64,000 nucleotides of DNA from Elgaria multicarinata webbii (lineage: Eukaryota > Chordata > Lepidosauria > Squamata > Anguidae). Where the stretch lies: positions 38,796,726 to 38,860,725 of the forward strand of contig NC_086178.1 of the NCBI RefSeq assembly GCF_023053635.1, given 5' to 3'. The stretch's first letter is position 1. Every line of letters starts with the position of its first letter. Below, in pieces: positions 58,401 to 64,000 of the stretch. The translations under genes were made by a program, and so were the position numbers. The notes below the pieces were generated by a model. The model had not been told where the DNA came from and did no database searches. It saw only the letters and a program-made list of their open reading frames with translations.

Positions 58401-59979
58401 GGAAATAGTGATACGACGCTTGGGTACTTGCAAAGGAGAACTAGTAAAAGTCAATTAAGAGTAAAAAAAAATGAGCATGTTTCATAGCATAAGCAAGTGC
58501 CATTGACAGAAAATCTTTCACATTAAGATTATAAGGGTAATTTCATTCATGTACATAAATATACTTAGGGATCAAAAATGATGTTTGGGGAACACAGGAA
58601 ACAATGTGACTGGTTATCTTATATATTCTTCAAAGAGCAACCTTTCACAATTGAGGTAGTCAAAGTATTAACAAAAATATGCAGTTCAAACAAGCTAAGA
58701 GACACCACATTCTTGAACAAAGAAAATGGGATAGGAGAGCAGACAATTGTGCTAATGTTCTAATAACTGGTGTAGTGAACTTAATTTCAGAGGTTAACAA
58801 GTAATCATTCATCTGTTTCCTGCTGTAAGCCCTCAAGGTAAACATTTAAAGTGCTCAGTAAACTCAATATAATGAAGTGGTGAACACTTGAGCAAAAATG
58901 TATTTGTCATCTCAGCCATATATGTAATAACAAAAAAAGAAACAAAAACATTGCATTTGCAGAAAACTTTCCCCACCCATTTTACATACTTCCAGGATTA
59001 ATATCAGAGTTGGACCGTGTCCACCTCTACCCTTTCACGTGCTCTTGGGGACACTCTCCCAAAAGGCAGATCTACTTTGCACAGCCCACTTAATCAGTGA
59101 ACTCAATAATCTATTATTATTATATTATTATTGTTGTTGTTGTTGTTATTAAAGACCTTGCAGTTTTCATTACAAATATTCCACCAACTAGAGAGGAAAT
59201 AAAATCCTTCCCCTACTCTGTAAACTTAAGTGGAACATGAGAAATGCTGGAAGCTTCCACTAGCTTCAATTCACTTATCAGCTTAACCCCACCATCGCTT
59301 TTCAGTGCTCTCTTCAGCCTAGCCCACCCTACCAGTTCTCGCCCCACACCCATCCATCTGGCCCCTTCCTTGTGTTATACCAATTCTTATTATTTGCCTA
59401 ATAAATACGAACAACTCATTCTATTTAACTCTATATATTCCTTCTGGCCAATACTACGTATCTCATTGCTCTCAAGTCTTCCCCCATAGCATTAAGGGGC
59501 AAATGAGATGGGAGGGGGATGGAATCTCCCCCCCCCCCTTTATCCCATTTACCTTTCAGTCTTCTTCCAGGTCTCCAAAGGTCTCCCCCGCCCAACACCC
59601 TAATAGAGCCCATTACCAACAACCATTTCGGATACAGGGAGGCGGTCTTGGGGGGAGACCCTCGCGAGGCCCCCTCCCCAATCCCCAGCACCCAATTTCC
59701 CTCAACTCCTCCAACCCTCCCACCGTCTGCCTGCAACTCTCGCTTGTTTCCTCCCGCCAGGGTGCCTTTCTTTCTTTCTTTCTCTCTCTCTCTCCCTCCC
59801 TCCTCAACTCACAGGATGCCGGAGCAGGAGGTACACACGAAGCTGCCCACCGTCATGTCGGTGTAGGTGGGGCCGCGCTGGTCGCAGTCGAAGCACTTGC
59901 GGTTGGGCGGGAGGCTGCTCATCTCCCTCAGCAGCTTCAGGTGTTTCTCCTCCTGCTTCCGCTTGGCGCTCGCCGCCAT
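31372..59979 (-). CDS. AGFG1: AGFG1 (ArfGAP domain and FG repeat-containing protein 1), 13 coding exons
   Basis: Adaptor with an N-terminal ArfGAP zinc finger domain and a long FG/NPF-rich tail. The family binds EH-domain proteins such as EPS15, acts in clathrin-linked traffic, and in mammals is known as the HIV Rev cofactor HRB/RIP. Thirteen exons with GT-AG borders join in frame to 559 residues (human 562). Seen: zinc ligands C29, C32, C49, C52 in CX2C-X16-CX2C spacing; R57 where ArfGAPs carry the arginine finger; DRSSAIPDFRDPQKVKEFL in exon 3; KYAAL motifs in exons 7 and 8; FG and AF repeats; four NPF motifs at 432-434, 447-449, 537-539 and 556-558, the last at the extreme C-terminus (NPFL). 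It is transcribed toward SLC19A3 from a CpG island. AGFG2 is less likely given the near identity to AGFG1 and the synteny. Confidence 0.97.
32189..32280 (-). CDS. AGFG1: AGFG1 exon 12 (third NPF motif)
   Basis: 92 nt encoding GAGFAAFGQAKPVVTPFGQ, then VTAVGVSSNPFM (residues 510-540). Acceptor acatag; donor ATG|gtaagt in phase 0. Confidence 0.95.
33130..33285 (-). CDS. AGFG1: AGFG1 exon 11 (tandem acceptor)
   Basis: Encodes AATFGTASMSMPAGFGTTAS, then YSLPTSFSGNFQQPAFPGQ and AAFPQAAFTQQPN. The acceptor is cagCAGCAAC, a NAGNAG. Using the distal AG starts the exon at 33282 and drops one alanine. Donor AATG|gtaaat. Confidence 0.93.
34076..34268 (-). mobile_element. tRNA-Ala-like SINE
   Basis: Minus strand starts GGCCGTAGCTCAGTGGTAG (A box), has TTTGCATGC at the anticodon loop and GGTTTGATCCC (B box), resembling tRNA-Ala(TGC). 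The body runs to the end TATAAGGCAGCTTCCTATG. In AGFG1 intron 10. Confidence 0.8.
34880..34970. repeat. Short dispersed repeat fragment
   Basis: ACAATCCTAAGAACACTTAC, AAGTCCCAATGAAATTAATA and GTGCTTAGGACTGAGG follow a pattern that recurs in weaker form near 7095-7170, 19530 and 20615. Family not named. Confidence 0.35.
35816..35908 (-). CDS. AGFG1: AGFG1 exon 10 (two NPF motifs)
   Basis: 93 nt encoding ATPSTNPFVAAPVAAV and APSTNPFQTNNRGAP (residues 427-457). It carries two of the four EH-domain-binding NPF motifs. Phase 1 at both ends, so it is also frame-neutral if skipped. Confidence 0.95.
35972..36069. repeat. 52-bp tandem duplication
   Basis: CACAGTATGACAATTCAGTC recurs at offset 52 with few changes, through ATTTCATCAATGAACCAG. 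In AGFG1 intron 9, starting 63 bases past exon 10. Confidence 0.9.
36523..36602 (-). CDS. AGFG1: AGFG1 exon 9
   Basis: 80 nt encoding NAFGTVPVGANTQTQPASS, then SVPAQFG. Acceptor attttcag; donor GGAG|gtacta. Corresponds to human NVFGTVPVV...SSSVPAPFG. Confidence 0.93.
37130..37252. repeat. Palindromic dispersed element
   Basis: GGGTAAACTCTGGCTCTCC mirrors CTACATCTGGAGGGCCACA...CTTACCTTCCC. In AGFG1 intron 8, about 130 bases past exon 8. Confidence 0.65.
37386..37566 (-). CDS. AGFG1: AGFG1 exon 8
   Basis: 181 nt encoding GGNDQGSGFAASTAPAGPAV, then SSDKYAALAELDSVFSS and NAYTSTSNVS. This is the second KYAAL motif. Donor AGCAG|gtactc. Confidence 0.95.
38219..38803. repeat. Minisatellite, 109-117-bp units, five copies plus a partial
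   Basis: Units start at 38219, 38328, 38437, 38546, 38663 and 38775 with the word AACATCGGGG. They differ mainly in the length of a poly-C run and C/T changes. Each unit contains two nested inverted repeats: GCCTGCTCCTG against CAGGAGCAGGC, and CCCCACAGGGC against GCCCTGTGGGG around a 14-nt loop. Followed by a CT run (38800-38837). In AGFG1 intron 7. Confidence 0.9.
38870..38990 (+). mobile_element. L2-like 3' end or related tailed SINE
   Basis: GATTGTAAGCCTGAGGGCAG, GTGTAAGCCGCTCCGAGAG and GGGGTATAAGTATGATAAAT with an A-rich tail. It directly abuts the minisatellite and a CT run in AGFG1 intron 7. Confidence 0.55.
39700..39890 (-). mobile_element. L2-like LINE 3' remnant
   Basis: TATTTATATACCACCCCTCA, AGCTCTCAGGGCAATTTAAA, followed by a GGTTGGGATATAAATGTAAC stretch that looks like a second tail in the other orientation. 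Diverged. Confidence 0.45.
40047..40321 (-). mobile_element. 5'-truncated CR1 fragment
   Basis: Closely matches the last 250 bp of the full CR1 at 11.6 kb, including the CATAGAATCATAGAATAG terminal repeat. Ends with a small internal duplication of TGAGCCCGTTAT. Lies in intron 7 of AGFG1 in the same sense as the gene. Confidence 0.85.
41015..41218 (-). CDS. AGFG1: AGFG1 exon 7
   Basis: 204 nt, phase 1 at both ends. Encodes GGSAGSVNANFAHFDNFPKS, then SSADFGAF and SADKYAALANLDNIFSTGQ. Matches the human KYAALANLDNIFS repeat unit. Confidence 0.95.
41830..41945. repeat. Palindromic dispersed element
   Basis: GCCCTTCAGATGTTTTGAGC mirrors CAAAACATCTGGAGATTACC. In AGFG1 intron 6. Confidence 0.65.
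43024..43143 (-). CDS. AGFG1: AGFG1 exon 6 (symmetric 120-nt exon)
   Basis: 120 nt encoding AQNSANAGFANFDAFGQSSG, then SSNFGGFPTASQSAFQHQNT. Both borders are in phase 1, so skipping removes exactly 40 residues and keeps the frame. Use as a cassette exon is inferred. Confidence 0.94.
43144..46193 (-). other. AGFG1 intron 5
   Basis: Contains the MIR at 44975-45210. A CT-rich tract on + at about 44300-44760 has a short open frame but no recognised product. Confidence 0.6.
44975..45210 (+). mobile_element. MIR (CORE-SINE)
   Basis: A-box-like GGTATAGTGGTCAAC, B-box-like GGTTTAAACC, core CTTGCCCCAGGCAACTCAGT, then GTAAGGATGATTGAGATG and an end like ATATAACTAAGTATTATA. Diverged, as expected for an old amniote MIR. 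In AGFG1 intron 5. Confidence 0.75.
46194..46347 (-). CDS. AGFG1: AGFG1 exon 5
   Basis: 154 nt encoding SPVVIRSQGQSQEKKQFDLL, then SDLGSDIFAAP and ANFANFAHFNSHT. Acceptor ttacag and donor ACAG|gtaacc. Start of the FG/NF-rich tail. Confidence 0.94.
46951..47113 (-). CDS. AGFG1: AGFG1 exon 4
   Basis: 163 nt completing the Trp codon, then YVPPEQAKVVASVHASI and a Ser-rich linker to HLNKGTPTQ (residue 180). Donor CAA|gtgagt. The open frame runs past the donor, but the human protein and the next exon fix the border. Confidence 0.94.
47826..47941 (-). CDS. AGFG1: AGFG1 exon 3
   Basis: 116 nt encoding VCKQIWLGLFDDRSSAIPD, then FRDPQKVKEFLQEKYEKKR and the first two bases of a Trp codon. Donor GATG|gtcagt has the less common C at intron position 3. 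End of the ArfGAP domain. Confidence 0.95.
48409..49006 (+). mobile_element. 5'-truncated L1 LINE with 13-bp target duplication
   Basis: Plus strand codes for an L1 ORF2 C-terminus: NCWGCN, a QCP motif, PFWEEV, then AKRLILSHWK and W-rich remnants, with at least two in-frame stops. It ends with an AATAAAG signal and a short A-rich tail. The 13-bp word ATAATTGAAGGAT is present exactly at 48396-48408 and at 49007-49019, a target-site duplication. In AGFG1 intron 2, antisense to the gene. Confidence 0.85.
49020..50613. other. AGFG1 intron 2, middle part
   Basis: At 49050-49150, GTCTTATGGTAACTTAAAAG and GGCATAAGCTTTCATGGTC follow a dispersed reptile repeat pattern that I cannot assign to a family. 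The rest is AT-rich and featureless. Confidence 0.35.
50614..51053. mobile_element. Element with 19-bp inverted ends, about 440 bp
   Basis: Left TTAAGGGAACAATCTTATG and right (reverse-complemented) CTAAGGGTGCAATCCTATG. GC-rich interior with poly-C/poly-G runs, no coding frame of note. In AGFG1 intron 2. A related AGAGCAATCTTATG word occurs near 19405. Confidence 0.5.
51054..56035. other. AGFG1 intron 2, promoter-proximal part
   Basis: Holds an L2-like tail near 51430-51495 and the 54695-54812 tail. A 187-codon plus-strand frame (55035-55598) has no recognisable domain. No exon or RNA gene seen. Confidence 0.4.
54695..54812 (+). mobile_element. L2-like 3' end or related tailed SINE
   Basis: GTCTGAGGACAGGGACTGTC and GCTGAAAAGCGGGGAACTAC followed by (AAAT)n. 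Same family as 38870-38990. In AGFG1 intron 2. Confidence 0.5.
56036..56129 (-). CDS. AGFG1: AGFG1 exon 2
   Basis: 94 nt encoding RGLNPPHRVKSISMTTF, then QQEIEFLQKHGNE (to residue 87), the core of the ArfGAP domain. Acceptor ttttttag and donor GAA|gtaagt in phase 0. Confidence 0.95.
56130..59812 (-). other. AGFG1 intron 1
   Basis: Mostly unique AT-rich sequence. Small items: an L2-like tail ending AAATAAATAAATAAC near 57455 and an ATT/GTT microsatellite (59113-59152). The sequence turns GC-rich after about 59500 as it enters the CpG island. Confidence 0.5.
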
Positions 59980-60640
59980 GGCCTCTGCCGGCAGATGGTA
60001 GTGATGGGGGGAAACCGGCTCCCGGCCCGCTCACGCCAACCGGCGGAGGCGGAGGAAGAAGACGGCGAAGCGGAGGGAACTGGGACCGTCCCGCTTGAGG
60101 CGCGGCAGGGGAAAGGGGAGGGAGAGGGCAAGGCCTGGGCCCGCGCCCTTAGTGGCGCGCGCGCGCACGCATTCACAGCCCAACTGACGAAAAGGAGCGG
60201 GGGAGGGGGGGCAGACGGGCGGCGCACGACACAGCCAGGCCCGGGGCGGCTGAATGACGAGCGAAGGCGGAACCTGCGCGACACCTTTCCCAGAATAGAC
60301 AAGGAGAGGAGCGCCGCGGGCTCGGCGATAAGCCCCCGCACGCGCTCCCAGGGCCTCGAGCAGCGCCCCCTTCAGCCCGGGAGGATTCCCCGAGTCCCTC
60401 TCCCTGAGGGGAGCCCGTTACCTGGCGTGACCCTCCGGGAGGGCGGAATGGGGGGAAAGAGCGAGCAGCCTCCTGATCACTTGGAGGCGTCCGGAAGGCT
60501 CCGGCATGGCAAGGAGAAGAGGTTAAAAAGGAAAGATCCCAGGAAGGCAGGGTTAAGAAAGCGGGGGGAACGGAGGGATCAGGTGGGGGGGGGGGCATGG
60601 ACAGTGGGCTGGTACCTCCCTCTCTTTGGGCTTTGCTTTT
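59620..60640 (-). promoter_or_regulatory. AGFG1: CpG island / AGFG1 promoter
   Basis: GC-rich stretch dense in CpG and GGCGC/GCGCGC words around AGFG1 exon 1, in sharp contrast with the AT-rich surroundings. It covers exon 1, its 5' UTR and the presumed start site, with no clear TATA box. A long open frame on the opposite strand is a base-composition effect. CT-rich runs (59770-59800) sit just inside intron 1. Confidence 0.8.
59813..59979 (-). CDS. AGFG1: AGFG1 exon 1 (start codon, zinc finger)
   Basis: ATG on the minus strand is at 59979-59977 in the context gaggccATGG. It encodes MAASAKRKQEEKHLKLLREM through SFVCTSCSGI, residues 1-55 plus two bases. It holds all four zinc-binding cysteines. 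Donor ATCCT|gtgagt. It lies in the CpG island. Confidence 0.95.
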
Positions 60641-61184
60641 AATGCTTTGACCTACAGTGACCGGACCAAGTGGTTCATTCTAGCCCACGGTTGTCTAGTC
60701 TGACTAGCAGGAGCGCTCTGACATTTCTGGAAGAAGGAGGAGGAGGAGGCATTTCTTAATCATGGAATTTAATTTTATTTCGAAATAAAGTTAATAAAAC
60801 AAAGGCACCAAAAAGAAATATACTAATCAAGATTACGAAAGAAACAAATTATAAGTCTATAACCAACATTTACAGTAAAACAGCCTAAGTAGGAGCTCCA
60901 TATCTAATGAAAGAATTAAAAAGGATATAAAAGGAGTGTGTGCAAGCGCGTGTTATTTTGTGTTTGTGTATTAGTCAGAAAGCAGGCAACTATACTAGGC
61001 TGGAATTTGATCAAAAGTTTGAAGAGCTTCCACACTCAATCCTCCCAGGTTTCCTACTTCTTAATTGTTAAAAACTGTTAGGGAAGAAAGGAGGGATAAC
61101 TGTGTAATGCCTTTTGATTGATAGCACTAAAAACCTTCCATCTAGAAGCACCTTGAGCTACAAAACGGTAAATCAATTGAAATC

Positions 61185-61275
61185 TTGCCTCTGCTGTTAC
61201 CTCACAAAATGCTACCTGTCGTATCTTGGCCTCAACCCCCATCCCATCTGTAGTATGGGGATGATAATACTATTT
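61185..61275 (+). mobile_element. MIR fragment
   Basis: TGCCTCTGCTGTTACCTCAC and TCTGTAGTATGGGGATGATA match the middle of MIR. The flanks are diverged. Confidence 0.5.
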
Positions 61276-61279
61276 TTTA

Positions 61280-61405
61280 ATTTTTAATTTTTGTACATTT
61301 CTTTCCCTAGGTTTAAAATGTATGTTTTAAATTTTGTAAGGCCGCCTTGAGGCCCAGTATTGGGCAAAAGGCGGGATACAAACAAATAATAATAATAATA
61401 ATACA
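61280..61405 (+). mobile_element. L2-like LINE 3' tail
   Basis: AAGGCCGCCTTGAGGCCCAG and AAGGCGGGATACAAACAAAT with (AAT)n. Sits directly after a MIR-like block (61185-61275). Confidence 0.55.
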
Positions 61406-62029
61406 ACCCTACTTTTTAGGGTTAATTAATTCACTATTTATTAACTATTATTTATATCCCACTTTTCTGAAACCCAAGGTGCAGAATCCATAGTGTTTCC
61501 AGGCTGTCTCCTATCTGGGCAGTTACTAGGCCCACATTTCCTTACCTTTGATAATGATGATGAAGAATTTTCCATAATAGGCCAGGAGTTCAAGTTTTCT
61601 CACAAGTGAAAACCAAGCTATTGTAGCAGCCTTCCTGAGCAGGATACTACTGAAATATGTGGACTATAGCTCCCATCATCCAACCAGCATGGCCTATGTT
61701 GTGCATGATGGGAGTTGTAGTCTAAGACCAGCTGATACAATAGGGTCATTGCCTCCTTCCCAAACCTGCTGCCCTCCAAAAGCAATACAACTCCCATCAT
61801 GCCCAGCTCAAAATGCAAAACCATTAGGCCTGTACAGCTGAACTTAGTGGACAGGTGGTAAAGAAGGCCAGAACAGCAGCCATTCACACCAGTAGCAAAT
61901 GTGTTGGCTTCTCTCCAGTCTGTAATGGGAGGAATCCATTGCCTTTCAATTAAGACCTCTCTCTTCTCCCAGGCATTTAACAGCATTTAACAACATCAGC
62001 GGAGTTTGTTTGTTTTTAACGGACCCCAG

Positions 62030-62215
62030 AATAGCTGTTTTTAGAAGGATATTTTTGTTTTTATGCTTTTTATGTTTTTAAACTTTGTATATTTGTTTTT
62101 AATGTTTACTGTTTTTAACTTTTGCAAACCGCCCAGAGAGCTTCAGCTATGGGGTGGTATATAATATATAAATGCAATAAATAAATAAATAAATAATAAA
62201 TAAATAATATTTTTT
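62030..62215 (+). mobile_element. L2-like LINE 3' end
   Basis: TTTTGCAAACCGCCCAGAG and GCTTCAGCTATGGGGTGGT, then TATAATATATAAATGCAAT and (AAAT)n. This is the reverse complement of the motif seen at 62583 and 4590. Confidence 0.65.
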
Positions 62216-62264
62216 TAAATATTAAGTACTTTATAATCCTTATCTCATTCTTCTCACATCAATT

Positions 62265-62395
62265 GTATAAATAATTTTACAGGCTGGGAGATCGAGTCTA
62301 AAAGTGACTAAAGTATTCAAGCAAGTCTACTGCTAATCTGGGAATTAAATTCAGGCTTCCAACGTCTCAAGTACAGCACCCTGCCCATACTGGCT
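62265..62395 (-). mobile_element. MIR fragment
   Basis: CTGGGAATTAAATTCAGGC and AAGTACAGCACCCTGCCCAT resemble the reverse complement of the MIR tRNA-like head and core. Confidence 0.5.
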
Positions 62396-62507
62396 TGTAC
62401 TGAAACTCCAGTTTTAATTAGGGGTGGGTGGGGGGGGTTGCATGGATTTTAATGGAACTAAGGTGTAACATATACATATATATTCTCGAGTCTTATATTT
62501 AGAACAT

Positions 62508-63920
62508 AAGAAGTGCCCTGCTGGATCAGACCAAGGGTCCATCTAGTCCAGCACTCTGTTCACACAGAGATGAAGCAGCAGGGCATTTTTAATTTAATTT
62601 TATTTATTACATTTTTATGTAATAGCCAAAGCTCTCTGGGCAGTTCACAAAAATTAAAACCATAATAAAACAACCAACAGTCTAAAAACACAAATACAAA
62701 ATACAGTATAAAAAGCACAACCAGGATAAAACCACGCAGCCAAAATTGATATAAGATTAAAATGCAGAGTTAGAACAGTAAAATTTAAATTTAAGTTAAA
62801 ATTAAGTGTTAAAATACTGAGAGACTAAAAAGGTCTTCAGCTGGTGACAAAAGGAGTAGTGTAGGCACCAGGCGGACCTCTCTGGGGAGCTCATTCCACA
62901 ACCGGGGTGCCACGGCGGAGAAAGCCCTCCTCCTAGTAGACACCTGCCTCACTTCCTTTGGCAGGGGCTCACAAAGATGGGCCCCTGTAGATGATCTTAA
63001 GGTCCGGGAAGGTACATATACAATAGCACCCTCCCACCCATGTTTCCCAGCAATTGGTGCACACAGGCTTACTGCCTTGACTACTGGAGATAGCACACAA
63101 CCATCAGAGCTAGTAGCAATTGATAGCCATCACCTCCAGGAATGTATTCAACCCCCTTTTAAAGCCATCCATATTGGTGGCCATCACTCCACTTTGTGGT
63201 AGCGAGTTCCATAATTTAACTATGCGCTGTGTGAAGAAGTACTTCCTTTTATTTGTCCTGGATCTCCACCAATCAGCTTCATGAGATGACCACGGGTTCT
63301 AGTATTTTGAGAGAGGGAGAAAAATGTCTCCCTATCCAATGTCTCCCTAACCATCTAAATCATCAGAGCATTGATACGAATACAGATCCTTGCGGAACCC
63401 CACTGCTAACATCCCTCCATTGGGAGAATTTACCATTTATTCCTGCTTTTTGTTTTCTGTTGTTTAACCAGTTACTGATCCGTAAGAGGGCCTCTCTTTT
63501 TATTCCACAACTGCTAAGTTTGCTCAGGAGTCTTTGGTCAGGGTCTTTCTTAAAGGCCTTTTGGAAGTCCAAGTAAGCAATGTCTACCAGATCGCCCCTG
63601 TCCATATGTTTATTGAATCTTTCGAAGAGCTCTAAAAGGTTAGTGAGTTCAGACTTACCTTTGAGGAAGCCATGTTGATTCTTTTTCAGCAGGGCTTGTC
63701 CTTCTATATGCTTATAATTTTACTTTTAATTAGGATTTCAACCAATTTGCCCAAAACAGACATTATCTAACCAGTCTGTAATCCCCCCTCCCCAGATGTC
63801 TTTTTTAAAAAACTGGTGTTTTTAAAACACCAGTTTGGGTGCCATTCTCCATTCCTCCAGTAAAGAGGCTGATCGTAGGAGCATGTTACATATTTTGTCA
63901 TCCTCAAAATATGTCATTGT
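62508..63920 (-). mobile_element. CR1/L3-type LINE fragment, interrupted by an L2-like insertion
   Basis: Same family as 25786-26235. At 63605-63363 the minus strand reads reverse transcriptase motifs YLDFQKAF (one Asp seen), LNNRKQKAGI and SSGVPQGSV. The 3' end GCTGGATCAGACCAAGGGTC is at about 62520. An L2-like piece sits between about 62583 and 63020, and the host element resumes at AGCACCCTCCCACCCATG. Confidence 0.8.
62583..63020 (-). mobile_element. L2-like LINE 3' end nested in a CR1/L3 copy
   Basis: Minus strand codes for RAFSAVAPRLWNELPREVR, the typical C-terminus of L2-clade ORF2, followed by the 3' UTR motif read on + as AAGCTCTCTGGGCAGTTCAC and a TTTATT-rich tail. Related to 627-1062. 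Confidence 0.7.
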
Positions 63921-64000
63921 CCTGAATATTCATGTGGTGAAGACTTCTGCTTACCTAGATTGGTATTCTACTAATAATAGTTCTGTAAATACATTAATAG

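Larger units (their letters stand above)
60641..62029. other. Upstream of AGFG1, no gene seen
   Basis: Contains MIR and L2 pieces at 61185-61405 and two half copies of the palindromic family (ATAGCTCCCATCATCCAACC near 61668 and ACAACTCCCATCATGCCCAG near 61788). No exon recognised. Confidence 0.4.

Noticed and set aside
59503-60642. 379-codon plus-strand frame antisense to AGFG1 exon 1
   Set aside because: It lies in a CpG island where stop codons are rare, has a low-complexity Arg/Gly/Pro/Glu composition, and overlaps a well supported exon on the other strand.
1-64000. CRISPR arrays, bacterial operons, LTR or viral-like elements
   Set aside because: The spliced vertebrate genes rule out a prokaryotic reading, and no paired long terminal repeats or capsid/envelope-type frames were recognised; tandem repeats present are satellite-like, without unique spacers.

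Overview
This window looks like a piece of vertebrate nuclear chromosome, most likely from a squamate reptile (a lizard). The grounds are spliced genes with GT-AG introns, an AT-rich background, and a dense mix of CR1, L2-like and L1 LINEs, MIR and tRNA-derived SINEs, hAT-type elements and small palindromic repeats. No CRISPR array, operon or LTR element was recognised. The species is inferred from repeat style only.

Two host genes face each other tail to tail. On the + strand, 7616-25672 is a thiamine transporter gene, SLC19A3-like, with five coding exons (7627-7776, 9135-9954, 10828-11020, 17334-17475, 25508-25672). They join in frame to 489 residues. On the - strand, 59979-31372 is AGFG1 (ArfGAP with FG repeats 1, also called HRB/RIP), with 13 coding exons joining in frame to 559 residues. 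AGFG1 starts in a CpG island (about 59.6-60.6 kb) and its last exon ends at 31372. The human genome has the same AGFG1/SLC19A3 neighbourhood in the same convergent arrangement, which supports the SLC19A3 call. The two genes act in unrelated processes: thiamine uptake at the plasma membrane, and clathrin/Arf-linked vesicle traffic.

Layout: 1-7.6 kb is upstream of the first coding exon of SLC19A3 and holds repeats, a MITE and a striking 35-bp inverted repeat. 7.6-25.7 kb is SLC19A3; one intron carries an antisense CR1 LINE with both reading frames open (11.57 to about 16.47 kb) and another carries a 2.67-kb hAT-like element with an 8-bp target duplication. 25.7-31.4 kb is the space between the genes, probably including the long 3' UTR of AGFG1. 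31.4-60 kb is AGFG1, with a 109-bp hairpin minisatellite in intron 7, an L1 fragment with a 13-bp target duplication in intron 2, and MIR and tRNA-Ala-like SINEs. 60-64 kb is upstream of AGFG1 and holds L2, MIR and CR1 remains, including an L2-like fragment nested in a CR1 relative.

The most notable items are the apparently intact CR1 with its duplicated 5' segment, the hairpin-unit minisatellite, the hAT-like element built around tandem arrays, and several small palindromic families. I found no convincing novel multi-gene system.
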